Source: Anaerolineae bacterium
GTDB taxonomy: Bacteria > Chloroflexota > Anaerolineae > Aggregatilineales > Phototrophicaceae
DNA: 64,000 nt
Assembly: GCA_022823945.1 (NCBI GenBank)
Contig: JAJEBK010000048.1
Location: 80,323-144,322, forward strand
Reading direction: 5' to 3'
The notes beneath the pieces were generated by a model, which was given only the letters and a program-made list of their open reading frames with translations, ran no database searches and was not told the origin of the DNA. A program made the position numbers and the translations under genes. Below, piece after piece: positions 35,954 through 44,234 of this stretch. How positions within the stretch are numbered: position 1 is the stretch's first letter; the number at the start of each line of letters is the position of its first letter.

Positions 35954-37396
35954 ATGCGCGAGGCACTGGATGTACTCATCGTCGGCGCGGGCATCTCGGG
36001 CATCGCGGCCGGCTATTACCTGGAGCGGCGTTGCCCCGGGCTGCGCTGGCAGATCGTCGAGGCGCGCGAAAGCATCGGCGGCACCTGGGACCTGTTTCGC
36101 TTTCCCGGCGTGCGCAGCGACAGCGACATGTATACGCTGGGTTATCGTTTTCGTCCCTGGCGCGGCGAAGAAGCGATCGCCGATGGCGCGGCGATCTTGC
36201 AATACCTCAAAGATACAGCGCGCGAATTTGGCATCGACAAGCGCATCCGCTTCCAGCAGCGCGTCCGCCAGATCAACTGGTCGAGCGCTCAGGCGCATTG
36301 GACAGTCGATATCGAGGCCAGCGAGGACCAACGCTATCAATTGCAATGCAAGTTCCTGTTCATGTGCACGGGTTATTATCGCTACGACCGCGGCTACACG
36401 CCCACCTGGGCAGGCATGGACTCGTTCCAGGGGCAGATCGTGCATCCGCAGGCCTGGCGCAGCGATCTTGACTATCGTGACAAGCGCGTGGTGGTCATCG
36501 GCAGTGGCGCGACAGCTGTCACGCTGGTGCCGGCTCTGGCAAGCGAGGCCGCTCAGGTAACCATGCTGCAGCGCTCGCCCAGCTATATCGTCAGTTTGTC
36601 GGCGCGGGACGAGATGGCTCTGCGACTGCAGGCCAGGCTGCCTTTTTGGCTGGGCTCCAAGCTGATCCGTTGGCGGCTGATTCTGCGCAGCATGATTCAA
36701 TATCACTTTGCCCGCAGCAAACCAGACGAAGCGCGCGCTGCCATCCTGGAGGGCGTTCGCAGCGAACTGGGCGGTGACTTTGACATCGAGCGCCACTTCA
36801 ATCCGCGTTATCAGCCCTGGGATCAGCGCGTCTGCCTGGCACCAGATGGCGACCTGTTCAAAGCGATGCGCGCTGGCAAGGTGAAGGTGATGACCGGCCG
36901 CATCCAGCGCTTTGACGAAGCGGGCATCGTGCTGGAATCGGGCGAGCGGCTGCCCGCGGAACTCATCGTGACCGCCACCGGGCTGGACATGCGCATCCTG
37001 CACGGCGTGCGCATTCTGGTCGATGACGCAGAAATTGAGCTGGGCGCAACACACAGCTACAAAGGCGTCATGTACAGCGGCGTGCCCAACCTGGCGTCGG
37101 CTTTTGGCTATACCAATGCCTCTTGGACATTGCGTGCCGAGCTGGTCTGCGAATATGTCTGCCGCCTGCTGAAGCACATGGCGCGGCGCGGTTATGCGCA
37201 GTGCACACCTCGCTTGCCGGACGATATGCAGTCAGCGGCATTTGTCGATTTCACTTCTGGTTATGTGCAGCGCGCCCTGCCCGGCTTGCCCAAACAAGGG
37301 GTGCGGCATCCCTGGAAGCTGTATCAGAATTATCTGAAAGACATCTTGATGCTGCGCTTCGGGCGTCTGCATGACGGCGCGCTGGAATGGCGATAA
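35954..37396 (+). CDS. Flavin-containing monooxygenase, Baeyer-Villiger type
   Basis: 480 residues. FAD site VLIVGAGISGIAAGYYLE at the N-terminus. The Baeyer-Villiger fingerprint FxGxxxHxxxW is present as FQGQIVHPQAW near residue 158. The NADPH Rossmann motif VVIGSGATAVTL lies near 180. Such enzymes insert oxygen next to a ketone to give an ester or lactone, or oxidise soft heteroatoms. Substrate unknown. It is monocistronic and divergent from the ATPase pair. The ATG at 35954 fits the family start (EALDVLIVGAG). Confidence 0.92.
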   Translation: MREALDVLIVGAGISGIAAGYYLERRCPGLRWQIVEARESIGGTWDLFRFPGVRSDSDMYTLGYRFRPWRGEEAIADGAAILQYLKDTAREFGIDKRIRFQQRVRQINWSSAQAHWTVDIEASEDQRYQLQCKFLFMCTGYYRYDRGYTPTWAGMDSFQGQIVHPQAWRSDLDYRDKRVVVIGSGATAVTLVPALASEAAQVTMLQRSPSYIVSLSARDEMALRLQARLPFWLGSKLIRWRLILRSMIQYHFARSKPDEARAAILEGVRSELGGDFDIERHFNPRYQPWDQRVCLAPDGDLFKAMRAGKVKVMTGRIQRFDEAGIVLESGERLPAELIVTATGLDMRILHGVRILVDDAEIELGATHSYKGVMYSGVPNLASAFGYTNASWTLRAELVCEYVCRLLKHMARRGYAQCTPRLPDDMQSAAFVDFTSGYVQRALPGLPKQGVRHPWKLYQNYLKDILMLRFGRLHDGALEWR

Positions 37397-37581
37397 GCGC
37401 TGAGGCACTTCGTCGGAATGTGAAACTTTTTGTCTATGCCTGGAATCGGCGGCAACTAGATCTTCGACAGTATCCCAAGTGCAAGGCTTTCCCTATGCAA
37501 TTCATAAATCCTTGACATGCACCACGCCCCCATTGTTCCAAGGCTTGCCTGGATATTTCTTCTGTGATAACTTTCCCCGCC

Positions 37582-37590
37582 TGCTACAAT
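37582..37590 (+). promoter_or_regulatory. Extended -10 promoter of the degenerate SH3 gene
   Basis: TGCTACAAT, about 30 bases before the region where a degenerate SH3-type protein becomes readable. It suggests that the locus was once expressed. Confidence 0.35.
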
Positions 37591-37616
37591 TCAACCGTTG
37601 GCGACCTTGCCCTGTT

Positions 37617-38016
37617 TTAGTTGACATCTGGAGCCATGTTACGCCGGGCGTGCAGATCTGCTTCGCGCAATCGGGGCGCATCGTCTTTTTGGACGCTGCC
37701 TACTCGCCGCGTCAACTGGTGAACCTGCCCAAATTCAGTCGCGATGGACAGGACACCTGCACTGTGATTGACCGCGCCGCCGCTACCATCAGCAGCAGCC
37801 ATTCCCAGCCAGACGCTGAGCGACTGCCAGGTCCAGCCCTGGGCAGATCTCAATTTCCGCCAAAGCCCGCTAGATGGTTCTGTCATCGGCGTTACTGCCA
37901 GCCGCGACTGGCTGCCCGCTAGCGAGAAAAGCGCCGGCTATTTCAAAGTTAGCCTGTGGGGCCAAGAGGGCTGGATCAGCAGCCAGTTTGTGCGTAACCG
38001 CGGGCAATACAGCTAG
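37617..38016 (+). pseudogene. Broken SH3-domain protein
   Basis: One frame reads VTPGVQICFAQSGRIVFLDA and LVNLPKFSRDGQDTCTVIDR. A shift near 37800 continues in a second frame with WADLNFRQSPLDGSVIGV, then WLPASEKSAGYFKVSLWGQE and WISSQFVRNRG, which is a bacterial SH3 module. The first part looks like the N-terminal domain that accompanies SH3 modules in secreted proteins. No start codon in the first frame has a ribosome-binding site. The locus is probably a decayed exported protein. A sequencing error is the alternative. Confidence 0.55.
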
Positions 38017-38020
38017 GCTA

Positions 38021-39223
38021 TCAAGCGATAGCGGCTTGCAACGCTGTGATTGCGCCCGTCTCTGCCTCTGCGACCAAAGCCACGCATTCGCGCAGATTCG
38101 CGCGGATCTTCGCCAGGTCGGCATCGGTAAGCGGGAAGTCGTCTTCGGCAAGCTGCATCAAGCCAGCCAGTTCGTCCCGGCAGTTGACGATGGTTTCCAG
38201 GTCTGTGCCGCCCTTGTCGATGAAAGTGGCAGTCTGGCGGTCGATTAACTCGCGCGCGCGCCCCAGCAGAGCCACATCCCCGGGCAGCAGCGCATCGAGC
38301 AGGCGCTGCCAGACATTGCCCGCCCGGTCATAAAACGCCGCCACTTCGCGCAGTTGGTTTTCGTTCAGCACATCGGCGGCCTGGCGCAGGAAGTTGGCAT
38401 AGCTGTCGCGGTCGGCGCCCCAGGACTTGCCAAAGGCGGGTGTCAAAAAGCGATAGGCAGAAGTATGGGCAGCCAGGCAAGCCCGTCCATTGGCATATTC
38501 TTTTGCCCAACTGCCTTTTCCTTTGCCGCCCAGCATCTTTTGCCAATGCTCCAGCGCCTTGATGCCAAAGTTGCGCGCAGAGCCCTTGGGTGGCTTTTCG
38601 ATCATCAGATTCACCGTGTCGCGCAGACCCGCGCGGATGGCTTCGGGCAAGCGATCCGCCTGCGGCTCGCCCAGCAGGATCAAGCCGTGGCGGTCTTTTT
38701 TGACTCGGCTCATCGCCCGGTCGAAGTCGTCGGCTGCGACAGTCAGTGGCTGGCTGCTGCGGTCGCTGATTAAGGCAGCGCCACCGGGTTCATAGCCAAA
38801 GACCACCAGCGGCATCGTGCCCCAGTTGGCATCGTCAACTTCCAGGCAATTGTAATCCAGCAGGTACATATCGGGCTTGGCGATGGGCGCTTGCCCCGAT
38901 TCGAGCGTATTGATCAGATTCTTGCGCATGCGCTCGAGGCTGGCGGTGCGCAGCAGCTTGACCTCGATGCCCAGCCGCTCGAAGATGCGCTGCATGGGAT
39001 CGAACGTGTTGCGCGTCAGCAGGTTGACCTGTGGATCGTATCCCTTGTAATGAAAGGTGAAATAGCCAAAGGCGATGCCACCGCTGATGCCCAGCAGCAT
39101 GGCTTCGTCATAGGGTTCGTCAGTATGTGGCGCGATAACCCCCTGATAATCCAGCGCATTGCGGATGCTGCCCGTGTCCCAGTAGCTGCCATCAAATTGG
39201 GTGAAGTTGGGTAGAGTTGGCAT
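38021..39223 (-). CDS. BtrH N-terminal domain/DUF4872-type protein
   Basis: 400 residues. The N-terminal half resembles BtrH, an acyltransferase of butirosin synthesis with a papain-like fold: SIRNALDYQGV, MLLGISGGIAFGYFTFHYKG and RIFERLGIEVKLL. The C-terminal half is helical (DUF4872-like). In relatives a Cys precedes the RNxLxYxG helix, but here that place reads SYWDTGSIRN, with no Cys, so the acyl-transfer nucleophile seems absent. Function is therefore uncertain. It is divergent from the deacetylase gene, and its stop lies four bases from the broken SH3 gene. Confidence 0.7.
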   Translation of the reverse strand: MPTLPNFTQFDGSYWDTGSIRNALDYQGVIAPHTDEPYDEAMLLGISGGIAFGYFTFHYKGYDPQVNLLTRNTFDPMQRIFERLGIEVKLLRTASLERMRKNLINTLESGQAPIAKPDMYLLDYNCLEVDDANWGTMPLVVFGYEPGGAALISDRSSQPLTVAADDFDRAMSRVKKDRHGLILLGEPQADRLPEAIRAGLRDTVNLMIEKPPKGSARNFGIKALEHWQKMLGGKGKGSWAKEYANGRACLAAHTSAYRFLTPAFGKSWGADRDSYANFLRQAADVLNENQLREVAAFYDRAGNVWQRLLDALLPGDVALLGRARELIDRQTATFIDKGGTDLETIVNCRDELAGLMQLAEDDFPLTDADLAKIRANLRECVALVAEAETGAITALQAAIA

Positions 39224-39336
39224 GGTTGATGCTGCTCCTGTCCGTCATCTGCTCACAAATAATACCAAATTGGGCTGGCCAGGCACATGCAAGCATCCTC
39301 TCAATTGCGAATGCCTGTACAGATTGTCGCGCCAGG

Positions 39337-39345
39337 TGGTAGACT
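39337..39345 (+). promoter_or_regulatory. Extended -10 promoter, leaderless candidate
   Basis: TGGTAGACT followed by eight bases and the ATG at 39354; no ribosome-binding site. Confidence 0.45.
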
Positions 39346-39353
39346 CTGCGCCT

Positions 39354-40223
39354 ATGTCCAGGTCACTGCGCAGATCAATCATTTCCAGGCGACAGTTTTT
39401 GCGCCGGGTCGGCATTTTGGGCGTGGGCGCGGCGTTTGGTGGTAGCCCCTTGTCTGTTCCTGGGCGCTCACTTGCCAATGACGCGGAGCCTATTCGGACT
39501 GTCGCGGCAGCCGGGCGCAAGGTGTGCCTGACTTATGACGACTTGTGGAACGAGTATTACACATTGCGCATCGCCAGCATCTATCACAAGTACAGCATTC
39601 GCATCGCGCTCTTCCCGGCCGGGCGCGCCATCAACAACAACCTGAAACGTCCACACAGAGACCACGAAAATCTGTATCCGCGTCTGCGCGATATGGGGCA
39701 CGAGATCGGCTGCCATCTGTACACGCATCGCAACCACCGCAGGTTCAGCTTGCAGCAGCTCATTGATGAAGAGATGGAGCCGGCGCTGGACACCATGCGG
39801 CAGGCGCTGGGCGCAGATTTTATGCCCATCGGCATCCGCCCGCCCTATGGCATCGTGACAGATGCCATCCGTGAGCTGTCGGCGCTCTATGACATCCCGC
39901 TCATTTTGTGGGGTGTCGATTCGCAAGATGCGCTGTGCACTGTGCGCACAGATTGCGACAGCGCCTGCTCTGCGCCGGCCGCGGCTGATGGCAGCCTGTC
40001 GGAGCAAGTTGGCCAGAGCGCGCCCTGCACGAAGCAAGAATGCGAGCAACTATGCGTGAATCACATCATTGAACGACTCGACCGGCTTCTGCGCCCCGGC
40101 AGCGTGGTATTAAATCACGGAATCCGCAATGCCTACCTGGCTGTCGGTCCGCTGCTGAATACGCTGCGCCGGCGAGATCTGCAGCCTGTCGCGCTGTCGG
40201 AGTTCCTGGCGTTGGCCGGTTGA
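39354..40223 (+). CDS. Polysaccharide deacetylase-like protein (NodB fold), Tat-exported
   Basis: 289 residues. A twin-arginine signal, ISRRQFLRRVGILGVGAAFG, leads. The NodB motifs are VCLTYDDLWNEY (catalytic Asp and metal Asp), GCHLYTHRNHRRFS (metal-binding HxxxH-type) and IRPPYGIV. It should act outside the membrane, removing acetyl groups from a glycan. A Cys-rich insert near residue 205 (CDSACSAP, CTKQECEQLC) could form disulfides, consistent with an exported protein. Confidence 0.85.
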   Translation: MSRSLRRSIISRRQFLRRVGILGVGAAFGGSPLSVPGRSLANDAEPIRTVAAAGRKVCLTYDDLWNEYYTLRIASIYHKYSIRIALFPAGRAINNNLKRPHRDHENLYPRLRDMGHEIGCHLYTHRNHRRFSLQQLIDEEMEPALDTMRQALGADFMPIGIRPPYGIVTDAIRELSALYDIPLILWGVDSQDALCTVRTDCDSACSAPAAADGSLSEQVGQSAPCTKQECEQLCVNHIIERLDRLLRPGSVVLNHGIRNAYLAVGPLLNTLRRRDLQPVALSEFLALAG

Positions 40224-40262
40224 TGTTTCGCTCTTGCAACATACAGGTTTAGGATCAATCTC

Positions 40263-41837
40263 ATGGCAGAGCCCAACTTTCAAAACCGCAGCCTGTATCA
40301 CGGCGACAACCTGGACTTCCTGCGCGGCATGAACAGCGAGACAGTGCACCTCATCGCCACCGACCCGCCATTCAACAAAAACCGCGACCACCACGCCACG
40401 CCCGACAGCCTGGCAGCCGGCGCGCGCTTCAAAGACCGCTGGCGCTGGGACGAAGATGTGCACGAAGAATGGACCGACAGCGTCATCGACGATTGGCCCG
40501 CGGTCTGGCAGGTGATTACCGTAGCTCGCGCAGCCTATGGCGATGATATGGCGGCATTTCTCTGCTGGCTGGGCGTGCGGCTGATGGAGATGCATCGTGT
40601 CCTGCGTCCCGATGGCAGCTTGTACCTGCACACAGATGACACAGCCTTCGCCTATTTGAAGGTCCTGCTGGATGCCATATTTGGTGCGGGCAGTTTGCGC
40701 GGGCAGATCGTTTGGCAGCGTTATGGCTCGCACAACGATGCCAAGAAGTTCGGGCGCGTCTGTGATCTTATCCTGTTTTATGCCAAAGACGGCAAGGGCG
40801 TTTGGAATGGTGCCTGGACACCGCTGGATGCGGATACCATCACGCGCGACTATCGCCACCAAGACGAACGCGGACGCTACACAACCGCTCCATTACATAC
40901 CGGTGGCTTGTCGGGCGGAGGTTATGTTTATGAATTTCGCGGCCATAAGCGAACTTGGCGCTATCCTTTGCAGCGTATGCTTGAGTTGGAAGCCGACAAC
41001 CGTCTGCACGAGTCGACAAGAGGCAGCGGTCCGCCACGCCGCAAGGTCTACCTCAGCGATTCACGGGGCAGACCCGCCTCGAATGTCTGGACTGATATAA
41101 AAGCGCTGACGGGCAGAAACAAAGAGCGCACCGGCTATCCCACACAGAAGCCGCTCGCCCTCTACCGCCGCATCGTCGCAGCCAGCAGCAACGAAGGCGA
41201 CATCGTGCTTGACCCCTTCTGCGGCTGCGCGACCACGCCAGTCGCCGCCGAGCAGCTGAAACGCCGCTGGGTCGGGATGGACATCTGGGACAAAGCGCAC
41301 GAGACCGTCCTGAGCCGCCTGGCAGAAGAGGGCATGCTCACGGAAGACAAGCAGCCGCTGCAATTTTGGACGAAGCGCGTCCACTATGAAACTGCGCCAC
41401 CGCGCCGCACGGACAGCAACGAATTGGCCGCGCCCAGCCTCAAACTCAAGACGCCGCGCGCCGTGGAGCCGTGGGAAAAGCTGACGCATCGGCAGATGGT
41501 CAAGGCGCTGCTTGCTGCCCAGCGCAGCAATGGCAATGTCATCTGCGCCGGCTGTGGCCGCGAACTGGAACGCGAATTTATGGAATTGGATCACATCATG
41601 CCACGCGTCGATGGCGGCGAGAATCACATCCGCAACCGCATTTTGCTGTGCCGCCCCTGCAATGGCAAAAAGGGCCAACACCTCACATTGCGCGGCTTGC
41701 TGCGGGACAACAAAAAGACAAAGTGGATGAAAGACGAAGGCTTGGCGCAACTGGCCCGAGAAGCGGCGCGCGAGCGAGCGGACTGGCTGCGCGACAATTT
41801 TGACAGCGAGGAATGCCAGGCTTTGATACAAACCTGA
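40263..41837 (+). CDS. DNA methyltransferase-HNH endonuclease fusion
   Basis: 524 residues. Residues 1-390 are a beta-class amino-methyltransferase: motif IV DPPF at 34-37 comes first, and the AdoMet motif DPFCGCATTPVAAEQL lies near 316. Residues about 420-475 are an HNH nuclease: CAGCGRELE, LDHIMPRVDGGENHIRN and LLCRPCNGKKG, with two CxxC zinc pairs and the catalytic DH. One chain thus carries modification and cleavage modules. It could be a self-contained restriction-modification enzyme or a methylase with an accessory nicking domain. No partner gene lies adjacent. Specificity is not readable by eye. Confidence 0.88.
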   Translation: MAEPNFQNRSLYHGDNLDFLRGMNSETVHLIATDPPFNKNRDHHATPDSLAAGARFKDRWRWDEDVHEEWTDSVIDDWPAVWQVITVARAAYGDDMAAFLCWLGVRLMEMHRVLRPDGSLYLHTDDTAFAYLKVLLDAIFGAGSLRGQIVWQRYGSHNDAKKFGRVCDLILFYAKDGKGVWNGAWTPLDADTITRDYRHQDERGRYTTAPLHTGGLSGGGYVYEFRGHKRTWRYPLQRMLELEADNRLHESTRGSGPPRRKVYLSDSRGRPASNVWTDIKALTGRNKERTGYPTQKPLALYRRIVAASSNEGDIVLDPFCGCATTPVAAEQLKRRWVGMDIWDKAHETVLSRLAEEGMLTEDKQPLQFWTKRVHYETAPPRRTDSNELAAPSLKLKTPRAVEPWEKLTHRQMVKALLAAQRSNGNVICAGCGRELEREFMELDHIMPRVDGGENHIRNRILLCRPCNGKKGQHLTLRGLLRDNKKTKWMKDEGLAQLAREAARERADWLRDNFDSEECQALIQT

Positions 41838-41895
41838 GGCATTGCGCCCTTGCGTTACAATATGCCGCAATCGCGGACGAGCGGGAGGCACAAAA

Positions 41896-42903
41896 ATGGA
41901 AACGCGCACATTTGGCAACAGCGACTTAAGCTGCTCGGCAATCGGCTTTGGCACCTGGGCGCTGGGCACGACCCAATACGGCGACATTGATGTTGACGAT
42001 GCCGTGCGGGCGGTGGAAATGGCGCTGGATGCCGGCATCACGCTATATGACACTGCCGAAGTCTATGGACCTTTCATTTCCGAAGAGCTGCTGGCGCGGG
42101 GGCTGGGTTCGCGGCGAAATGACATCGTGCTGGTCACCAAGGTCGGCTTCACGACCGACTACACAGAAGGCAAGACGGGCGATGCGGCGATCAGCGGGCG
42201 CGATGCTTCGTCCGCCAATATCATCGAGCACACCGAAGGCTGTTTGCGCCGCCTGAACACCGACTATATCGACCTGATGCTCATCCATTGGCCCGACCAC
42301 AAAACGCCGCACGAAGACACCATGGCGGGACTGCAAAAGCTGCAAGCGGCTGGCAAAATCCGCTATTACGGCGTGTCCAATTATACTGTGCCCATGCTGG
42401 AAGCCTGCCAGCGACATGGTCATCTGACCGCCAACCAGGTCGGCTACAACCTCTTTGATCGGCGTATGGAAGCGGCGGTGCTGCCCTATTGCCAGCGCGA
42501 AGGCATCGGCTTCATGGCGTATGGCAGCCTGGGCTTCGGCTTGTTGACTGGCGCGATGACGCCCGAAACCAGCTTTGTCGACTGGGATTGGCGCGCCAGT
42601 GGCAATGCGTTTGGTCTGCCGCTTTTTGAACGGGAAAACTTCTTGAAAGAACTGCGCGTGGTCGAGCGGCTGAAGACGATCGCCAGCGACAATGGCAAAT
42701 CGGTGGCGCAGTTGGCGCTGGCCTGGGTGCTGGGCAATCGGGCCGTCACCGTGGCGCTGGTGGGCATGCGCAACGAACGCGAGCTGCAGGACAATATCGC
42801 CGCGGCCGACTGGCGGCTGGACGAAGCCGACCACGCTGAAATTGACCGCATCTTCGCCGAAGAAGGCGTGCCAACCTATGTCGATGCCGAGCAGATGACC
42901 TGA
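41896..42903 (+). CDS. Aldo/keto reductase
   Basis: A 335-residue NADPH-dependent TIM-barrel oxidoreductase. The catalytic tetrad can be placed: Asp in YDTAEVYG with Tyr four residues on, Lys in LVTKVGF and His in MLIHWPDH. GVSNYTVPMLE and the C-terminal cofactor-binding segment (VALVGMRNERELQDN) are typical. It begins at ATG 41896 with gggagg upstream. Substrate unknown. A GC-rich repeat follows the stop codon. Confidence 0.92.
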   Translation: METRTFGNSDLSCSAIGFGTWALGTTQYGDIDVDDAVRAVEMALDAGITLYDTAEVYGPFISEELLARGLGSRRNDIVLVTKVGFTTDYTEGKTGDAAISGRDASSANIIEHTEGCLRRLNTDYIDLMLIHWPDHKTPHEDTMAGLQKLQAAGKIRYYGVSNYTVPMLEACQRHGHLTANQVGYNLFDRRMEAAVLPYCQREGIGFMAYGSLGFGLLTGAMTPETSFVDWDWRASGNAFGLPLFERENFLKELRVVERLKTIASDNGKSVAQLALAWVLGNRAVTVALVGMRNERELQDNIAAADWRLDEADHAEIDRIFAEEGVPTYVDAEQMT

Positions 42904-42910
42904 GCCGCTC

Positions 42911-43005
42911 TACCCCCCTCAGTCCCCCCGACAGGTCAGGGGGAGGCTTAATCTTTGGCTCCCCTCCCTGACTCGTCGGGGAGGGGCTGGGGGAGGGGTT
43001 ATAGC
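42911..43005. repeat. Full-length GC-rich intergenic repeat
   Basis: acccccctcagtccccccga with caggtcagggggagg, then ctccctgactcgtcggggag and gggctgggggagggg. Nearly the same as the copies at 8818 and 48564. Confidence 0.85.
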
Positions 43006-43049
43006 GCCAACCCTTTCGTCGTGGGTGTGCGGGTGGGGTTGCCTCCGCG

Positions 43050-44219
43050 CTATTCCTGCAAGCCGGCCGGTGCCAGCTCGCCGATGGAGCTTTCCAGGTC
43101 GGTGGCTGCGCGCACAGCTTCTTCCAGCGGGGGTTCGGGATTGGCTGTGGGCGGCAGGGGCGTGTCATATTGATAGTCGGGGTCGGTTTTTTGCCGTTGC
43201 CAGATCATGCGCATCTCTCGCCAGGCTTCGACCAGTGTGCGCGGACGGGGCATGTCGTCTTTGATTTCGTTGTGCAGGCGCGCCAGGTTGTAGCAGGGCA
43301 CGCCGGCGTACATGTGATGCTCGATATGCCAGTTCATGCGCCAGTATAAAAACGATGCCAGTGGATTCAGCTTGACCGAGCGCGTATTTTTTCGGAAGTC
43401 GCGGCTGTGGTCGCGCAAGCCACAATGTTGCGTCAAACCCACAAAGTAGGACAGCCAGTTGGCGATGAACGCTGGCACGGTCAAGATGAGCGGCAGCACC
43501 CACCAGCCTGTCAGCAGCGCAATCGCCAAGACGCCCCCATGAAATGCCAGCAGCAGTCGCGACCACCAGATTGACCGCCGATGTTGATCTGGCTGATCGC
43601 GATGCAGCGCCTTGATCCATTCGTTGATGGGAATCTCATCGCTGCCCACCAGCCCGACCGCTCCCAACGCCGTCACCATGATGGTGGAAAGCAAGCCACC
43701 TTTGCCAAAGGTGCGTCCGCGCTGCGTCAACAGGTTGACAGTGAAAAGCTGCAGCATAAAAAACGAAGCCAGCGATGGCTCGAGCGGCAGCAGATTTTCG
43801 CGGTCGCCTTCTGGATGCAAGGTATAGCGATGGTGGTAGGTGTGGCTGCTGGCATAGTCGAAAGGATCCCACCAGCCGATCAAACTGAACAGGTACAGAA
43901 AGACCTTGTTCCAACGTTTGGTTTTGAAGACTGTGCCATGTCCGAGCTCGTGCGGGGCGGTGCCGATGAAGAAGCTGGCGACTGTGCCATGGGCGAAGAG
44001 CGCCAGCAGAAAAGGCAGCCACAGCGCGCCCAGCCAGCAGGCCAGAACGATGGAGCCAGTGAGGACAAATAGCAAAAAATGTCCGCCCGCTTGCAGCCAG
44101 GCTTGGGCATCGCTGCGCCGCGATAATTCGCGCAGCAAGCCCGGCTTGGTGGGACAGCGATACCAATCCACGCGCAGGGTCTTGCGGACATCGGCTAATT
44201 GGGGATATTCCAGTGCCAT
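43050..44219 (-). CDS. Membrane fatty-acid desaturase family protein
   Basis: 389 residues. The three histidine boxes of di-iron desaturases/hydroxylases are visible: HELGHG, HTYHH and HIEHHMY. Two double-helix hydrophobic hairpins flank them. It introduces a double bond or hydroxyl into a lipid chain or carotenoid in the membrane. Length and box spacing fit the fatty-acid desaturase superfamily; the exact substrate cannot be told. ATG 44219 has gagggg upstream. The next gene on the same strand ends 15 bases before, but appears unrelated and repeat-rich. Confidence 0.88.
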   Translation of the reverse strand: MALEYPQLADVRKTLRVDWYRCPTKPGLLRELSRRSDAQAWLQAGGHFLLFVLTGSIVLACWLGALWLPFLLALFAHGTVASFFIGTAPHELGHGTVFKTKRWNKVFLYLFSLIGWWDPFDYASSHTYHHRYTLHPEGDRENLLPLEPSLASFFMLQLFTVNLLTQRGRTFGKGGLLSTIMVTALGAVGLVGSDEIPINEWIKALHRDQPDQHRRSIWWSRLLLAFHGGVLAIALLTGWWVLPLILTVPAFIANWLSYFVGLTQHCGLRDHSRDFRKNTRSVKLNPLASFLYWRMNWHIEHHMYAGVPCYNLARLHNEIKDDMPRPRTLVEAWREMRMIWQRQKTDPDYQYDTPLPPTANPEPPLEEAVRAATDLESSIGELAPAGLQE

Positions 44220-44234
44220 CGCTATCCCCTCAAC

